The notes: generated by a model not told the origin, from the letters alone. Positions 51,309 through 60,990 are shown, counted from the stretch's first letter. The stretch is 64,000 bases of DNA from an uncultured Pseudoteredinibacter sp. (GCF_947500695.1 NZ_CANMSS010000013.1:1-64000), one strand, 5' to 3'. A program made the numbers and translations.

Positions 51309-52464
51309 TGTTAGAAACCTCCAATTGCTGGGCAATGCCTTTTAAATAATTTGAAAAGACGGTTTCGTAACGCTGATTGGGGAGCAAAAATGCATCGTGA
51401 CCGGCGTCGGATTCAATCTCGGCATAACTTACGGATTTACCGGCCGCCATTAGGGCATCGGCGATTTCGCGTGAACGAGCCGGTGCAAAACGCCAGTCGC
51501 TGGTAAATGACACCACTAAGAATTTACATTGCGCGTGGCAAAAGGCTTTGACCGGGTCGTGATCATACTCGCGTGCTAAATCGAAGTAATCCAGCGCTTG
51601 GGTCATTAAGATATAGCTATTGGCATCGAAGCTGGTCGAAAACTTTTCGCCTTGATAACGAAGATAGCTTTGAATTTGAAATTCTACCGGCTCATCTTGA
51701 CCTTGCTCGAAAGTTCCTGAGCGTAATTGTCGGCCGAATTTTTCACCCATGCCATCACCCGATAAATAAGTGATGTGTCCGATCATTCTGGCGACCGAAA
51801 GGCCAGCACGGGGGATGATGTCTTGTTGCTGATAGTGGCCTTCAGCAAACTCTGGGTCGCTGCATATCGCTTGGCGAGCAGTTTCATTAAAGGCAATATT
51901 CTGCGCGCTGAGCTTCATCGCTGAAGCAATAACAATGCAGTTCTTCACGCGTTCAGGATATTCCAGTGACCAGCGCATAGCCTGCATGCCGCCAAGACTG
52001 CCGCCAATGATGGCTGCCCAACATTGAATACCAAGTAGATCGGCCAAACGAGCTTGGCTGTTTACCCAGTCGCGCACTCTTAGACGAGGGAAGTCTGGTC
52101 CCCAAGGCTTTTGGGTTTCGGGGTTGATACTATTGGGGCCGGTTGAGCCATCGCAGCCGCCGATGTTATTCAGCGATACCACAAAGAACTTGCTGGTATC
52201 AATTGGCTTGCCGGGGCCAATATAAGCATCCCACCAGCCTGGTTTGCTCTCTTCATAGCTGTGGAAGCCCGCGGCATGGTGATTTCCAGATAAGGCATGG
52301 CAAATCAATATGGCATTACTGGCATCGCCGTTGAGCTCACCATAGCATTCATACATCAGCTGGTATTGCTCAAGCCTGCGGCCGGACGCTAACTCTAAAG
52401 CTTCGTTAAATTCAGCGCATTGGGGTTCTACTAAGCCAACGCTATGGTCATCAATCTCGGACAT
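51298..52464 (-). CDS. metX: homoserine O-acyltransferase MetX
   Basis: A 388-residue alpha/beta hydrolase fold enzyme that activates homoserine for methionine synthesis. Nucleophile Ser in IIGGSLGGMQAMRWSL; catalytic His in SDAGHDAFLLP; NILICHALSGNHHAAG near the N-terminus. MetX proteins use acetyl-CoA or succinyl-CoA; I cannot tell which from reading. The presence of metY at 33451 is consistent with O-acetylhomoserine. Coupled to metW by an 11-base overlap. Confidence 0.94.
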   Translation of the reverse strand: MSEIDDHSVGLVEPQCAEFNEALELASGRRLEQYQLMYECYGELNGDASNAILICHALSGNHHAAGFHSYEESKPGWWDAYIGPGKPIDTSKFFVVSLNNIGGCDGSTGPNSINPETQKPWGPDFPRLRVRDWVNSQARLADLLGIQCWAAIIGGSLGGMQAMRWSLEYPERVKNCIVIASAMKLSAQNIAFNETARQAICSDPEFAEGHYQQQDIIPRAGLSVARMIGHITYLSGDGMGEKFGRQLRSGTFEQGQDEPVEFQIQSYLRYQGEKFSTSFDANSYILMTQALDYFDLAREYDHDPVKAFCHAQCKFLVVSFTSDWRFAPARSREIADALMAAGKSVSYAEIESDAGHDAFLLPNQRYETVFSNYLKGIAQQLEVSNNAQ

Positions 52465-52503
52465 CTTCGCTATACACCAACCATTCTTATACGCCTTCTA
52501 TTC

Positions 52504-53100
52504 TTATACACCTACTACCAGGCTTGCGATGGCGCCACCGATGCCTACTTCATAAGCTAGGCTGCTCAGTAAAATGCCTAGAATACCCAACACCAAGAAA
52601 GCGAAGATCGGGCTGATATCAAAACCACCAAGATCAGGCACTAGGCGCCGAAACGGTCGCATCATTGGGGCCAATAATTGATTCAATAACAGCACCGCAG
52701 GGTTGGGGTTATGTGGCGCTATCCAGCCTAGAATGATCGATATAAACAATCCCCATTTGTAGATGCTTAGGGTTAATCCCAGCAAGCCAACTATAGACCA
52801 GGTCAGTACGTGGAAGGGATTTAAAAAGCCCAGGCCAACAACCGCAGCACAGGCTTCAATGAGCAGCCAGTGCAACGTAATGGCAAGCACGACACAAGCC
52901 ATGTCGAGCCCAAACAGCCCGGGAATTATTTTGCGCAATGGCAACAATAAAGGGTTAGTGGCCTTTACTAGAAATTGCGATACCGGGTTGTAAAAATCGG
53001 CTCTCGCAAGCTGTAGCAAAAAGCGAATCACAATCAGCGCGATATATAGGCTGCCAAGTGTTTGTAAGACATAAAGGCCAATTTCATTGAGCGCCCCCAT
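52504..53100 (-). CDS. yggT: YggT family membrane protein
   Basis: A 198-residue membrane protein with two YGGT repeats. Each has a hydrophobic helix and a PL[LR]PLR/RPFRR element: FLVKATNPLLLPLRKIIPG and LAPMMRPFRRLVPDLGG. Conserved between proC and metX in gammaproteobacteria. Function is poorly known, linked to osmotic shock or cell division in some organisms. GAGGAGAA precedes its ATG. Confidence 0.93.
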   Translation of the reverse strand: MGALNEIGLYVLQTLGSLYIALIVIRFLLQLARADFYNPVSQFLVKATNPLLLPLRKIIPGLFGLDMACVVLAITLHWLLIEACAAVVGLGFLNPFHVLTWSIVGLLGLTLSIYKWGLFISIILGWIAPHNPNPAVLLLNQLLAPMMRPFRRLVPDLGGFDISPIFAFLVLGILGILLSSLAYEVGIGGAIASLVVGV

Positions 53101-53194
53101 GATGTTCTCCTCAGATAAAAGGGTCTATAAGCTTTGCTGCGAATTATAGGCTATCGTGCCTGTGCTCGCTGCTGACTTTGCGTTGATTTGCAGT

Positions 53195-54019
53195 TTAGCC
53201 CAGCTCTTTGGCCATCTCGCGTGCGCGATTACTGCAGGCCTGCATAGCGCCGGCAAATAAATCGCGTATGCCATTATCTTCAAAATGGGCAATCGCTTGG
53301 GCTGTGGTGCCACCAGGTGATGTCACTCGGCGGCGCAGCTCGGCAACGTCGACATCACTTTGTTGCGCTAGGGTGGCGGCCCCAAGTACGGTTTGTATGC
53401 ACAATTCTGCAGAGCTATCAGCATCAAGGCCTTGGGCAATGCCCTCGGCAATCATGGCCTCCATGGCTAGGAAGAAGTAGGCCGGTCCACTGCCAGAGAC
53501 GGCGATAACCGAATCGATAAGCGCCTCATCCTCTAACCATTTGACGATGCCTACAGAAGCTTGAATGTCATCAGCCAGTTGTTTTTGATCGGCACTACAG
53601 TTTTCATTGGCGTACAGGCCTGCCGCACCAACCCCTACCAGTGAGGGTGTGTTTGGCATGGAGCGCACAATGGCCAAATCTTCGCCCAGCCATTGATTCA
53701 AGCTTTGCATTGGAATACCGGCAGCCAGTGAGATGATCAACGGCTTATGCTGCAAATGGGGTTTAATTTCACTGGCCACCTGCTGCAGCATTTGCGGCTT
53801 TACGCCTAACACCACGACATCCGCAGCGCTACAGGCTTGGCAATTGTCGTTATCGGTGTGTACTGAGAACTCTTCTCGCAGAGCCTTAAGGTTTTTGTCA
53901 CTTGGGGCGCAGGCGATTATTTGATCACTTGTGAAGCGGCCTTTTATCATCCCGCCAATAACAGCGCTGGACATATTGCCGGCGCCAATAAATGCGATTT
54001 TAGGTGGCTGGCTGTTCAT
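53195..54019 (-). CDS. proC: pyrroline-5-carboxylate reductase
   Basis: A 274-residue NAD(P)H enzyme, the final step of proline synthesis. N-terminal IAFIGAGNMSSAVIGGMIKG binds the nucleotide, and VSGSGPAYFF and RRRVTSPGGTTAQAI are the C-terminal signature. Length is standard. Upstream neighbour yggS and downstream yggT keep the common gammaproteobacterial order. Confidence 0.97.
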   Translation of the reverse strand: MNSQPPKIAFIGAGNMSSAVIGGMIKGRFTSDQIIACAPSDKNLKALREEFSVHTDNDNCQACSAADVVVLGVKPQMLQQVASEIKPHLQHKPLIISLAAGIPMQSLNQWLGEDLAIVRSMPNTPSLVGVGAAGLYANENCSADQKQLADDIQASVGIVKWLEDEALIDSVIAVSGSGPAYFFLAMEAMIAEGIAQGLDADSSAELCIQTVLGAATLAQQSDVDVAELRRRVTSPGGTTAQAIAHFEDNGIRDLFAGAMQACSNRAREMAKELG

Positions 54020-54060
54020 TTTTTCTACACTTGTCCTATCGGCTTTTTCTGTATTTCTGA

Positions 54061-54780
54061 TTAGTTGCGGGGCCCAAAAATATCGCTGCCCACTCTTAAC
54101 ATGGTGCTGCCGGCTGCTACAGCCGCTGCAAGATCTTGTGACATGCCCATCGATAAGGTATCTAAGCTAAGCCCGGCCTTATTAAGCTCATCTTGCAACT
54201 GCTGTAAACGCTGCAGGCTTTGAAGTTGCTCTGAATACTCTTGGCGTGGTTTTGGAATCGCCATTAAACCGCGAACCCTAAGCTTTGGTAGTTTACTTAT
54301 CTCAATAGCCTGTTGCGGCAATTCCTGTGGGCTAAAGCCAGATTTGCTTTCTTCATTATCCAGATTTACCTGCAGGCAGATGTTTAGCTCTGGCTGTTGC
54401 TCGTCTCGTTGTTGGGAGAGGCGCTGTGCAATTTTTAATCTATCAACACTGTGCACCCAGCTGAAGTTCTCGGCAACAGCGCGTGTTTTATTGGATTGAA
54501 TGGGGCCAATAAAGTGCCAGCAGATATTTCTGGCGGCTTGTGCTTCATTTTGGAGCAGGGCTAGCTCTTCCTGTTTTTGCAGGGCTTCTTGCAAATAGTT
54601 CTCGCCAAAATCAATCTGCCCAGCACGATAAGCCTGCAAGATATCGATCAGCGGTTTGGTTTTGCTTACAGCTAATAATTGAATATCGCTGGCTGAGCGT
54701 CCACTTTGGCTGGCAGCCTCTGTAATGCGTGATTGCACTATTTTTAAACGTTCAGCAACGGTTTGAGCGGGATCGAGCAT
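54061..54780 (-). CDS. yggS: PLP homeostasis protein (YggS family)
   Basis: A 239-residue single-domain PLP-binding protein (COG0325). The PLP lysine is in LLAVSKTKPLIDILQA (about residues 31-46). DFGENYLQEALQK, WHFIGPIQSNK and the end LSMGMSQDLAAAVAAGSTMLRVG are signature blocks. It balances PLP supply and amino-acid pools. Start chosen at ATG 54780 (MLDPAQTV). Divergent from pilT, as in Pseudomonas. Confidence 0.95.
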   Translation of the reverse strand: MLDPAQTVAERLKIVQSRITEAASQSGRSASDIQLLAVSKTKPLIDILQAYRAGQIDFGENYLQEALQKQEELALLQNEAQAARNICWHFIGPIQSNKTRAVAENFSWVHSVDRLKIAQRLSQQRDEQQPELNICLQVNLDNEESKSGFSPQELPQQAIEISKLPKLRVRGLMAIPKPRQEYSEQLQSLQRLQQLQDELNKAGLSLDTLSMGMSQDLAAAVAAGSTMLRVGSDIFGPRN

Positions 54781-55021
54781 CTTTTTGCACAAATAGGTGG
54801 AAATTAGCGGATGGGTATTTGCTTTTCTTGGGTCTCTAGGTCAAAGTTTACCGTATAGCAAAGGAAAACACCTCAACTATAATTGAGGGTGGCAGCGAGG
54901 GCGGTGCACGGTGTATGGCTTGTTCGACTGCTAAATATAAACCACCTAAATGAAGCTCGTTGGCTATTAGATGCGGGCTGCGGTGGGGGAAGACACCAGT
55001 TTAAGCTGTTTTGAGGCCATT

Positions 55022-56056
55022 ATGGATATTACGGAGCTGTTAGCTTTTAGTTCTAAACAGGGGGCATCTGACCTCCATTTGTCGGCTGGATTGCCACCTA
55101 TGATTCGTGTTGATGGCGATGTGCGCCGCATCAACCTCCCGCCGATGGAGCATAAGCAGGTTCATGGCCTGATTTATGAGATCATGAACGATAAGCAGCG
55201 TAAGGACTTTGAAGAGCATCTGGAAACGGATTTTTCATTTGAAGTGCCCGGAGTTGCTCGCTTCCGTGTGAACGCCTTTAATCAGAATCGTGGTGCCGGT
55301 GCGGTGTTCCGTACCATTCCTTCGAAAGTTTTAACTATGGAAGAGCTGGGCATGGGCCAGGTCTTCCGTGAAATCGCAGCCGTGCCTCGTGGCTTGTGCT
55401 TGGTAACAGGGCCAACTGGTTCGGGTAAGTCCACTACCTTGGCGGCGATGATCGATTACATCAATGATAATAAATACGAACATATTTTAACCATTGAAGA
55501 TCCGATCGAATTCGTACACGAATCCAAAAAATGTTTGGTAAACCAACGTGAAGTGCATCGTGATACCCACAGCTTTAGTGATGCACTGCGCTCGGCTTTG
55601 CGTGAAGACCCCGACATCATCTTGGTTGGTGAGATGCGAGATCTGGAAACCATTCGCCTAGCCCTAACCGCGGCAGAAACCGGTCACTTAGTATTTGGTA
55701 CCTTGCACACCACCTCCGCGGCTAAAACCATTGACCGTGTGGTTGATGTATTCCCTGCTGAAGAAAAATCCATGGTTCGATCCATGTTGTCAGAATCCTT
55801 GCAGGCGGTGATTTCTCAAACGCTAATGAAGCGTCAAGAGGGTGGCCGTGTGGCAGCGCATGAGATTATGCGTGGTACTTCGGCGATTCGAAATCTTATC
55901 CGTGAAGATAAGGTTGCCCAAATGTACTCAGCTATTCAAACCGGTGGTGCCATTGGTATGCAAACCATGGATCAATGTTTATCGGATTTAGTTGAGAAGC
56001 GTATTATTTCTCGTGAAGTGGCGCGGGAAAAAGCCCGTATGCCAGAAAACTTCTAA
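55022..56056 (+). CDS. pilT: type IV pilus retraction ATPase PilT
   Basis: A 344-residue hexameric ATPase that retracts type IV pili. Start MDITELLAFSSKQGASDLHL; Walker A GPTGSGKS; Walker B IILVGEMRD; His box TGHLVFGTLHTTSA; and the C-terminal AIRNLIRE motif needed for retraction. Same length as P. aeruginosa PilT. An upstream in-frame start at 54971 would add 17 atypical residues. Followed 24 bases later by pilU. Confidence 0.99.
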   Translation: MDITELLAFSSKQGASDLHLSAGLPPMIRVDGDVRRINLPPMEHKQVHGLIYEIMNDKQRKDFEEHLETDFSFEVPGVARFRVNAFNQNRGAGAVFRTIPSKVLTMEELGMGQVFREIAAVPRGLCLVTGPTGSGKSTTLAAMIDYINDNKYEHILTIEDPIEFVHESKKCLVNQREVHRDTHSFSDALRSALREDPDIILVGEMRDLETIRLALTAAETGHLVFGTLHTTSAAKTIDRVVDVFPAEEKSMVRSMLSESLQAVISQTLMKRQEGGRVAAHEIMRGTSAIRNLIREDKVAQMYSAIQTGGAIGMQTMDQCLSDLVEKRIISREVAREKARMPENF

Positions 56057-56080
56057 GCTCGTTTGGTTTAAGGAACCGAT

Positions 56081-57226
56081 ATGGAATTTGAACGCTTATT
56101 GGCGATGATGGTAGAGAAAGGGGCTTCGGATCTTTTCGTTACAGCAGGTGTTCCACCGTCAATTAAATTACACGGTAAAGTTGTACCTGTTACCACCACA
56201 CCTTTGTCTCCAGAGAAAACCCGCGAAGTGGTGTTGGGGGTGATGAACGAGCAGCAGCGCCAAGAGTTTATTCAAACTCACGAGCTAAATTTTGCGATCA
56301 GTGCCCGTGGTATTGGTCGTTTTCGTGTCAGTGCTTTTTACCAGCGTAACCTAGCTGGAATGGTGCTGCGTAGAATTGAAACCATTATCCCTAAAATTGA
56401 TGACCTAGGCTTGCCTGCCATTATTAAAGATTTGGCGATGGTTAAGCGTGGCTTGATTATTTATGTGGGGGCGACGGGTACCGGTAAGTCAACGTCACTT
56501 GCGGCAATGATCGGCCATCGCAATGGCAATTCAAAAGGGCACATTATTTCAATTGAAGATCCGATTGAATTTATCCACCAGCATCAGGGTTGTATTGTTA
56601 CCCAGCGTGAGGTGGGGATTGATACCGATTCTTTTGAAGTCGCACTGAAAAACACCCTGCGACAAGCGCCTGACGTTATTATGATTGGTGAGGTACGAAC
56701 CCGAGAAACCATGGAGCATGCAATTGCTTTCGCGGAAACCGGGCATTTATGTTTATGTACCTTGCACGCGAACAATGCTAACCAGGCTTTGGACCGTATT
56801 ATCCATTTCTTCCCAGCCGATCGTCACAATCAATTGTGGATGGACTTGAGTTTAAACTTGCGCGCTATTGTCGCTCAGCAACTGATTCCTACGCCGGATG
56901 GCAATGGCCGTCGCGCTTGTTTGGAGGTGATGCTGAATTCACCTTTAGCTGCGGACATGATTCGTAAGGGTGATGTTCATGAGCTTAAAGAGCTTATGAA
57001 AAAATCCAATGAATTGGGGATGCAAACTTTTGATCAGGCTTTGTACGAGTTATATGACTCGGGTGAAATTACTTATGAAGATGCTCTGGCACACGCAGAT
57101 TCGCCAAACGATTTACGTTTGATGATTAAGCTAGGCTCAGAAACCGATGCCGATTACCTTAGCAATGTGGCCAATGAGCTTTCTTTGCAGGGTGATGACA
57201 ATGATGATAAAGGCCGCTTGTTCTAA
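56081..57226 (+). CDS. pilU: PilT-dependent retraction ATPase PilU
   Basis: A 381-residue paralog of PilT. Walker A GATGTGKS, Walker B VIMIGEVRT, His box TGHLCLCTLHANNA. The tail after residue 340 is acidic (DDNDDKGRLF) and absent from PilT, as is usual for PilU. PilU adds force to PilT-driven retraction. Operon pilT-pilU. Confidence 0.97.
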   Translation: MEFERLLAMMVEKGASDLFVTAGVPPSIKLHGKVVPVTTTPLSPEKTREVVLGVMNEQQRQEFIQTHELNFAISARGIGRFRVSAFYQRNLAGMVLRRIETIIPKIDDLGLPAIIKDLAMVKRGLIIYVGATGTGKSTSLAAMIGHRNGNSKGHIISIEDPIEFIHQHQGCIVTQREVGIDTDSFEVALKNTLRQAPDVIMIGEVRTRETMEHAIAFAETGHLCLCTLHANNANQALDRIIHFFPADRHNQLWMDLSLNLRAIVAQQLIPTPDGNGRRACLEVMLNSPLAADMIRKGDVHELKELMKKSNELGMQTFDQALYELYDSGEITYEDALAHADSPNDLRLMIKLGSETDADYLSNVANELSLQGDDNDDKGRLF

Positions 57227-57236
57227 GCGGCTGTTT
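57213..57236. terminator. hairpin terminator between pilU and ruvX
   Basis: GCCGCTT (57213-57219), loop GTTCT, AAGCGGC (57225-57231), then TGTTTTA. It overlaps the pilU stop. The minus-strand read gives the same stem followed by CTTTA, so it may serve both convergent genes. Confidence 0.6.
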
Positions 57237-57664
57237 TAGGGCTGGTCTTGCTTGGCCAGCCAGCTTTCCAAAATCAAACGAGCCGCGATTGAATCGATGG
57301 GTTGCTTGGAATAATTGCCGTACTGTCCTCTCTCACTAGCTTCTTCTTTTGCTTCAAAAGAAGATAGGCGCTCATCCATCATCTCGACTTTAATGCCAAA
57401 GCGGCCATGAATGCGGTTGCCAAACTTTCTCGCCCTTGCGCTAAGTTCGCTTTCGCTGTCATCCATATTGAGAGGCAGGCCGACCACGATTAAATCAGGT
57501 TGCCACTCTTTGAGTAGCTTGGAAATTTCATCCCAGTTAGGGGTGCCATCTTTCGCTTTGAGCGGTTTTAATTCTTGCGCAGTGCGGCTCAATAAATTGC
57601 CTTGGGCTAGACCAATGTTACGCAGGCCGTAATCAAAGGTCAGCACGGTTTTGATTGTGCTCAT
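57236..57664 (-). CDS. ruvX: Holliday junction resolvase-like RuvX (YqgF)
   Basis: A 142-residue RNase H-fold protein. VLTFDYGLRNIGLA carries the first catalytic Asp; LIVVGLPLNMDD and MMDERLSSFEAKE carry the others. It takes part in 16S rRNA 5'-end maturation and possibly Holliday junction resolution. Downstream of yqgE with a 12-base gap; operon tonB-yqgE-ruvX. Confidence 0.95.
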   Translation of the reverse strand: MSTIKTVLTFDYGLRNIGLAQGNLLSRTAQELKPLKAKDGTPNWDEISKLLKEWQPDLIVVGLPLNMDDSESELSARARKFGNRIHGRFGIKVEMMDERLSSFEAKEEASERGQYGNYSKQPIDSIAARLILESWLAKQDQP

Positions 57665-57676
57665 AGTGATTCCTGC

Positions 57677-58246
57677 TTAGGCGTGCCCGGCTGTTGATTG
57701 CAATGTGTCTGGGTCAAAGCCTAGTGAAGCGACCGCTTTTTGCCATTTTAGGTGGCTTGGAGTTTGAAAAAGAATCTCGCTATTGGCTGGTGCTGTTAGC
57801 CAGCTATTGCTTTGAATCTCTTCCTCCAGCTGGTCGGGCGCCCAACCGGCGTAGCCCAAGCTAATTAAAAAATGCTGTGGGCCGCTACCCTGAGCTATAT
57901 GCTCCAATAATTCCAGTGAGCCTGATAAGGCGATGTCTTCGCTGATAATGTCAGATTTTGCATAAGGGCCATTATCGGTGCTGTGCAAAATAAAACCTTG
58001 CTCTTGTCTTACTGGGCCACCGTGCAAAACTTTTTGCTGCATTTCTTTGTCGCAGTCGATATCCAGCTGTTCAAGGATTTCGTCAAGCTTGGCTTCGGTT
58101 TCTTGATTCACCACTAGGCCCATTGCGCCCTCATCGTCATGGTGACACAAGTAAATCAGGCTGCGTTCAAAATTTGGATCGTTTAAGCCTGGCATGGCAA
58201 TCAAGAATTGATTGGCGAGATTCATGGCTTGTTTTTGCGTTGACAT
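57677..58246 (-). CDS. algH: YqgE/AlgH family protein
   Basis: A 189-residue protein of DUF179. N-terminal LANQFLIAMPGLNDPNFERS and LHGGPVRQEQGFILH (with the GP core) are typical, plus SLGYAGWAPDQLEEEI. Linked to alginate regulation in Pseudomonas by the name AlgH; biochemical function not established. Conserved next to ruvX. Confidence 0.94.
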   Translation of the reverse strand: MSTQKQAMNLANQFLIAMPGLNDPNFERSLIYLCHHDDEGAMGLVVNQETEAKLDEILEQLDIDCDKEMQQKVLHGGPVRQEQGFILHSTDNGPYAKSDIISEDIALSGSLELLEHIAQGSGPQHFLISLGYAGWAPDQLEEEIQSNSWLTAPANSEILFQTPSHLKWQKAVASLGFDPDTLQSTAGHA

Positions 58247-58258
58247 GGTAGGCCTTTT

Positions 58259-59131
58259 TTATCGGCTGGTGCTCAAACCGGAAATTTCAAAATGCCAGGT
58301 TCGAATAATTTCTAGTTTGTCCGTTGTTTTGCGAATCTCCTGGGGGAAAGGCGCAAACGGCGAGGCTAAATAAACAATCTGCAGGGCTGCGCGATCAAGC
58401 AGTTTTTGACCCGAAGAGTGCAAGATTTCAACTTTATCGACATTGCCATTAGGTAACAGCGTTACCGCGGCGCGCAAGGTGCCGGTGATGCCGCGCTGCA
58501 GTGCTTCATCAGGGTAGTTACGGTTGCCGACAAATTCGATCTTGCTGGCCCATTTACTTAGGTATTCGGCATCAATAGAGGCGCGAGTAGCCACAGAGGT
58601 AATGCGTCGAATACGTGGGCGTTTGGCATAGGCTTGGCGCTGTCGTGCGAGCTTGGCGTGCAAGCTGGCAATCTCGGCGCTGTGTAAGAGTTCAACATTA
58701 GACTCGCCTTGGCTCTTTTCTTGGCGCTGCTGCTTATCTTGGCTACTGCTTATTTTGCGACTTTGCCCAGTGGTGGCTAAGAGCTTTTGCTGTTGCGCGG
58801 TTTGCTCGCTGCGTAGGCGCTCACTGGGAGGGGTGATATCTCTAATTTGGGTGTCGGCAATAGGTGCCTGTTTGTCGACTGTCAGCTCGCGTAATTCATC
58901 AATGCTGCCGCTAGCTTGCTGATTGTGTTGGGCGAGAAAGTCGGCTTTATCGGGGGCTTGAGAATCTTTGTGAGTCGCCAAGGTAATATTTAATGAAGCC
59001 GCAGGCTTAGGCTTCATATCAATATCAAATGTCAGGCCAAGAATAATAAGCGCGTGCACAGCCACTGCGACAAAGGCAGTAAAATACAAGCGGTCATTGC
59101 TACTTGGGCTTGGCGTGGCGGCTATAGACAT
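58259..59131 (-). CDS. TonB-like energy transducer
   Basis: A 290-residue membrane-anchored protein. One N-terminal helix (about 17-35), then a Gln/Lys/Ser-rich linker with coiled-coil character (DKQQRQEKSQGESNVELLHS). The C-terminal TonB domain holds YPDEALQRGITGTLRAAVTL and DRAALQIVYLASPFAPFP. It passes proton-motive energy to outer-membrane receptors, but no ExbBD or receptor gene is near; in Pseudomonas a TonB-like gene has the same place beside gshB. ATG 59131 is preferred over 59164. Confidence 0.85.
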   Translation of the reverse strand: MSIAATPSPSSNDRLYFTAFVAVAVHALIILGLTFDIDMKPKPAASLNITLATHKDSQAPDKADFLAQHNQQASGSIDELRELTVDKQAPIADTQIRDITPPSERLRSEQTAQQQKLLATTGQSRKISSSQDKQQRQEKSQGESNVELLHSAEIASLHAKLARQRQAYAKRPRIRRITSVATRASIDAEYLSKWASKIEFVGNRNYPDEALQRGITGTLRAAVTLLPNGNVDKVEILHSSGQKLLDRAALQIVYLASPFAPFPQEIRKTTDKLEIIRTWHFEISGLSTSR

Positions 59132-59188
59132 TTTGCGATTATAGCAGCGCAAGCGTTGATGCAAACGCTGCTTTAAGCATATTCAAGA

Positions 59189-60136
59189 TTAATTAATACG
59201 CTTGGCGATCGCGTCCATCAATTGTTGGCCAATATTTGTACCGTAGGCTGCATCGATCTCGCGTACGCAGGTGGGGCTGGTGACATTAATCTCGGTAAGA
59301 TAGTCACCGATAACGTCTAGACCAACAAATAGCAGGCCTTTTTCTTTTAAGGTTGGGGCTATTTGTTCAGCAATCCAGCGATCGCGATCGCTTAACTCTT
59401 GAGCGACACCCCGGCCACCGGCTGCTAGGTTGCCGCGCGTCTCGCCTTCGGCAGGGATGCGGGCTAAGCAATATGGCACTGGTTCGCCGTCAACAACCAA
59501 AATGCGCTTGTCGCCATTGCTGATATCCGGGATAAATTTCTGAGCCATGATGGTTTCTTGACCAAAGCGGGTCAGGGTTTCCAAGATAACGCCTACATTG
59601 GGGTCATCCTGTTTGCAGCGAAAAATACCGGCGCCGCCCATGCCATCAAGTGGCTTAAAGATCACATCGCCATGGTGCTGGTGAAAGTCACGCAGCTGCT
59701 GGTCGCTACGGCTAACCAATACCGGTGGGCAGCACTCTGGAAACTGAGTGGCAAAGACCTTCTCATTGCAGTCGCGCAGGCTTTGGGGCTTGTTCACGAT
59801 CAGGCAGCCTTCGCACTCGGCGGCTTCGAGAATGTAGCTTGAGTAGATGAATTCGGAGTCAAAAGGAGGATCTTTACGCATCAATACGGCGTTTAGCTCA
59901 GCAATGGGCTGCTGCACTGTGTCGCCAAGCTCAAACCACTTTTCTGGGTTGGCGAAAACCTGCAGGGGCTTCATGTTGGCCATGGCGCGGCCTTGATCCA
60001 GGTATAAATCGGCCTGTTCCATATAGTACAGCTCCCAGCCTCGCTCGGCAGCAGCTAACAACAAGGCTAAGCTTGTATCTTTTTTGTACGTAATGGCGGC
60101 GATTGGGTCCATAACGACACCAAGTTTTACCTGCAT
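59189..60136 (-). CDS. gshB: glutathione synthetase
   Basis: A 315-residue ATP-grasp enzyme that adds glycine to gamma-glutamylcysteine. Family features: VKLGVVMDPIAAITYKKDTS at the start, VMRKDPPFDSEFIYSSYILE, DVIFKPLDGMGGAGIF, and EINVTSPTCVREID (metal-binding Asn). Same length as E. coli. The ATG at 60136 has GAGG upstream. Divergent from the pil-chp operon. Confidence 0.97.
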   Translation of the reverse strand: MQVKLGVVMDPIAAITYKKDTSLALLLAAAERGWELYYMEQADLYLDQGRAMANMKPLQVFANPEKWFELGDTVQQPIAELNAVLMRKDPPFDSEFIYSSYILEAAECEGCLIVNKPQSLRDCNEKVFATQFPECCPPVLVSRSDQQLRDFHQHHGDVIFKPLDGMGGAGIFRCKQDDPNVGVILETLTRFGQETIMAQKFIPDISNGDKRILVVDGEPVPYCLARIPAEGETRGNLAAGGRGVAQELSDRDRWIAEQIAPTLKEKGLLFVGLDVIGDYLTEINVTSPTCVREIDAAYGTNIGQQLMDAIAKRIN

Positions 60137-60597
60137 AATCAAGCCTCTTCAAAATAGGTGGGTGGCAAGCATAAGAACTTGTGTGACATTAGGCAAATGC
60201 TGTTTTGTGTCAAGGTACTGTAAGGTGAATGAGGTACATTGGCGGCTAGATCCTCTTGTGGGCTCCCCAGCGCAAAATTTTGTTTTGCCGGCTTTCGTAG
60301 AGAATCGATTACTTTTTATCTGCCAATGCCCATCAATTCCCTAAACTCTGTGAGCCTTTGCTTATCTATTTCAACGGGTTATGGATAAAAGCTAGGAACT
60401 GTGTTAAAAATTGGCAGCTTGGCTGTAGCACAGTTGCGCCAAATGCCGGCCAACCGCTTTGGCGAGAATATTCCTTGGCTGGACTATATTTGTTGGACGC
60501 CAAAGCGAAATTGAGCTTCAAGGTGAGAAGTCAATCAATGAAACAGCCCCGCGTAAGCGGATAATTATTATAGCTACTACTCAAAGGTCACGATCCG
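60137..60597. promoter_or_regulatory. gshB-pilG divergent promoter region, possible short ORF
   Basis: A 461-base gap. I see no conserved gene. One short plus-strand reading frame, GTG 60401 to TGA 60514 (37 codons, ends PWLDYICWTPKRN), follows TAGGAA, but has no recognisable relative. The region must hold promoters for gshB and for pilGHIJ. Confidence 0.35.
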
Positions 60598-60990
60598 ATG
60601 GATGTAGATTTTGAAAGCCTTACGGTGATGGTCATCGACGACAGTAAAACGATTCGTCGTACGGCCGAGACCCTGCTCAAGAAAGTAGGCTGCGCCGTAG
60701 TTACGGCGACAGACGGATTTGATGCGCTGGCTAAAATTGCAGATAACAGGCCAGACATTATTTTCGTCGACATCATGATGCCGCGTTTGGATGGTTATCA
60801 AACCTGTGCATTAATTAAGAATAATAGTCAGTTTAAATCCACTCCGGTGATCATGCTGTCCAGTAAAGACGGCTTGTTCGATAAAGCCAAAGGGCGGATT
60901 GTCGGTTCAGATGAATACCTGACCAAACCATTTAGCAAGAGTGAACTTATCGGCGCGATCGAATCCCAAGTGCGCCTGACTAGTGCTTAA
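60598..60990 (+). CDS. pilG: PilG, CheY-like twitching response regulator
   Basis: A 130-residue single receiver domain. VMVIDDSKTIRRTAETLL, phosphoacceptor Asp in IIFVDIMMPRLDGY, conserved VIMLSSKD (Ser/Thr) and TKPFSKSEL (Lys). In the Pil-Chp pathway PilG promotes pilus extension at the leading pole and, with others, cAMP synthesis. First gene of pilG-pilH-pilI-pilJ. Confidence 0.96.
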   Translation: MDVDFESLTVMVIDDSKTIRRTAETLLKKVGCAVVTATDGFDALAKIADNRPDIIFVDIMMPRLDGYQTCALIKNNSQFKSTPVIMLSSKDGLFDKAKGRIVGSDEYLTKPFSKSELIGAIESQVRLTSA

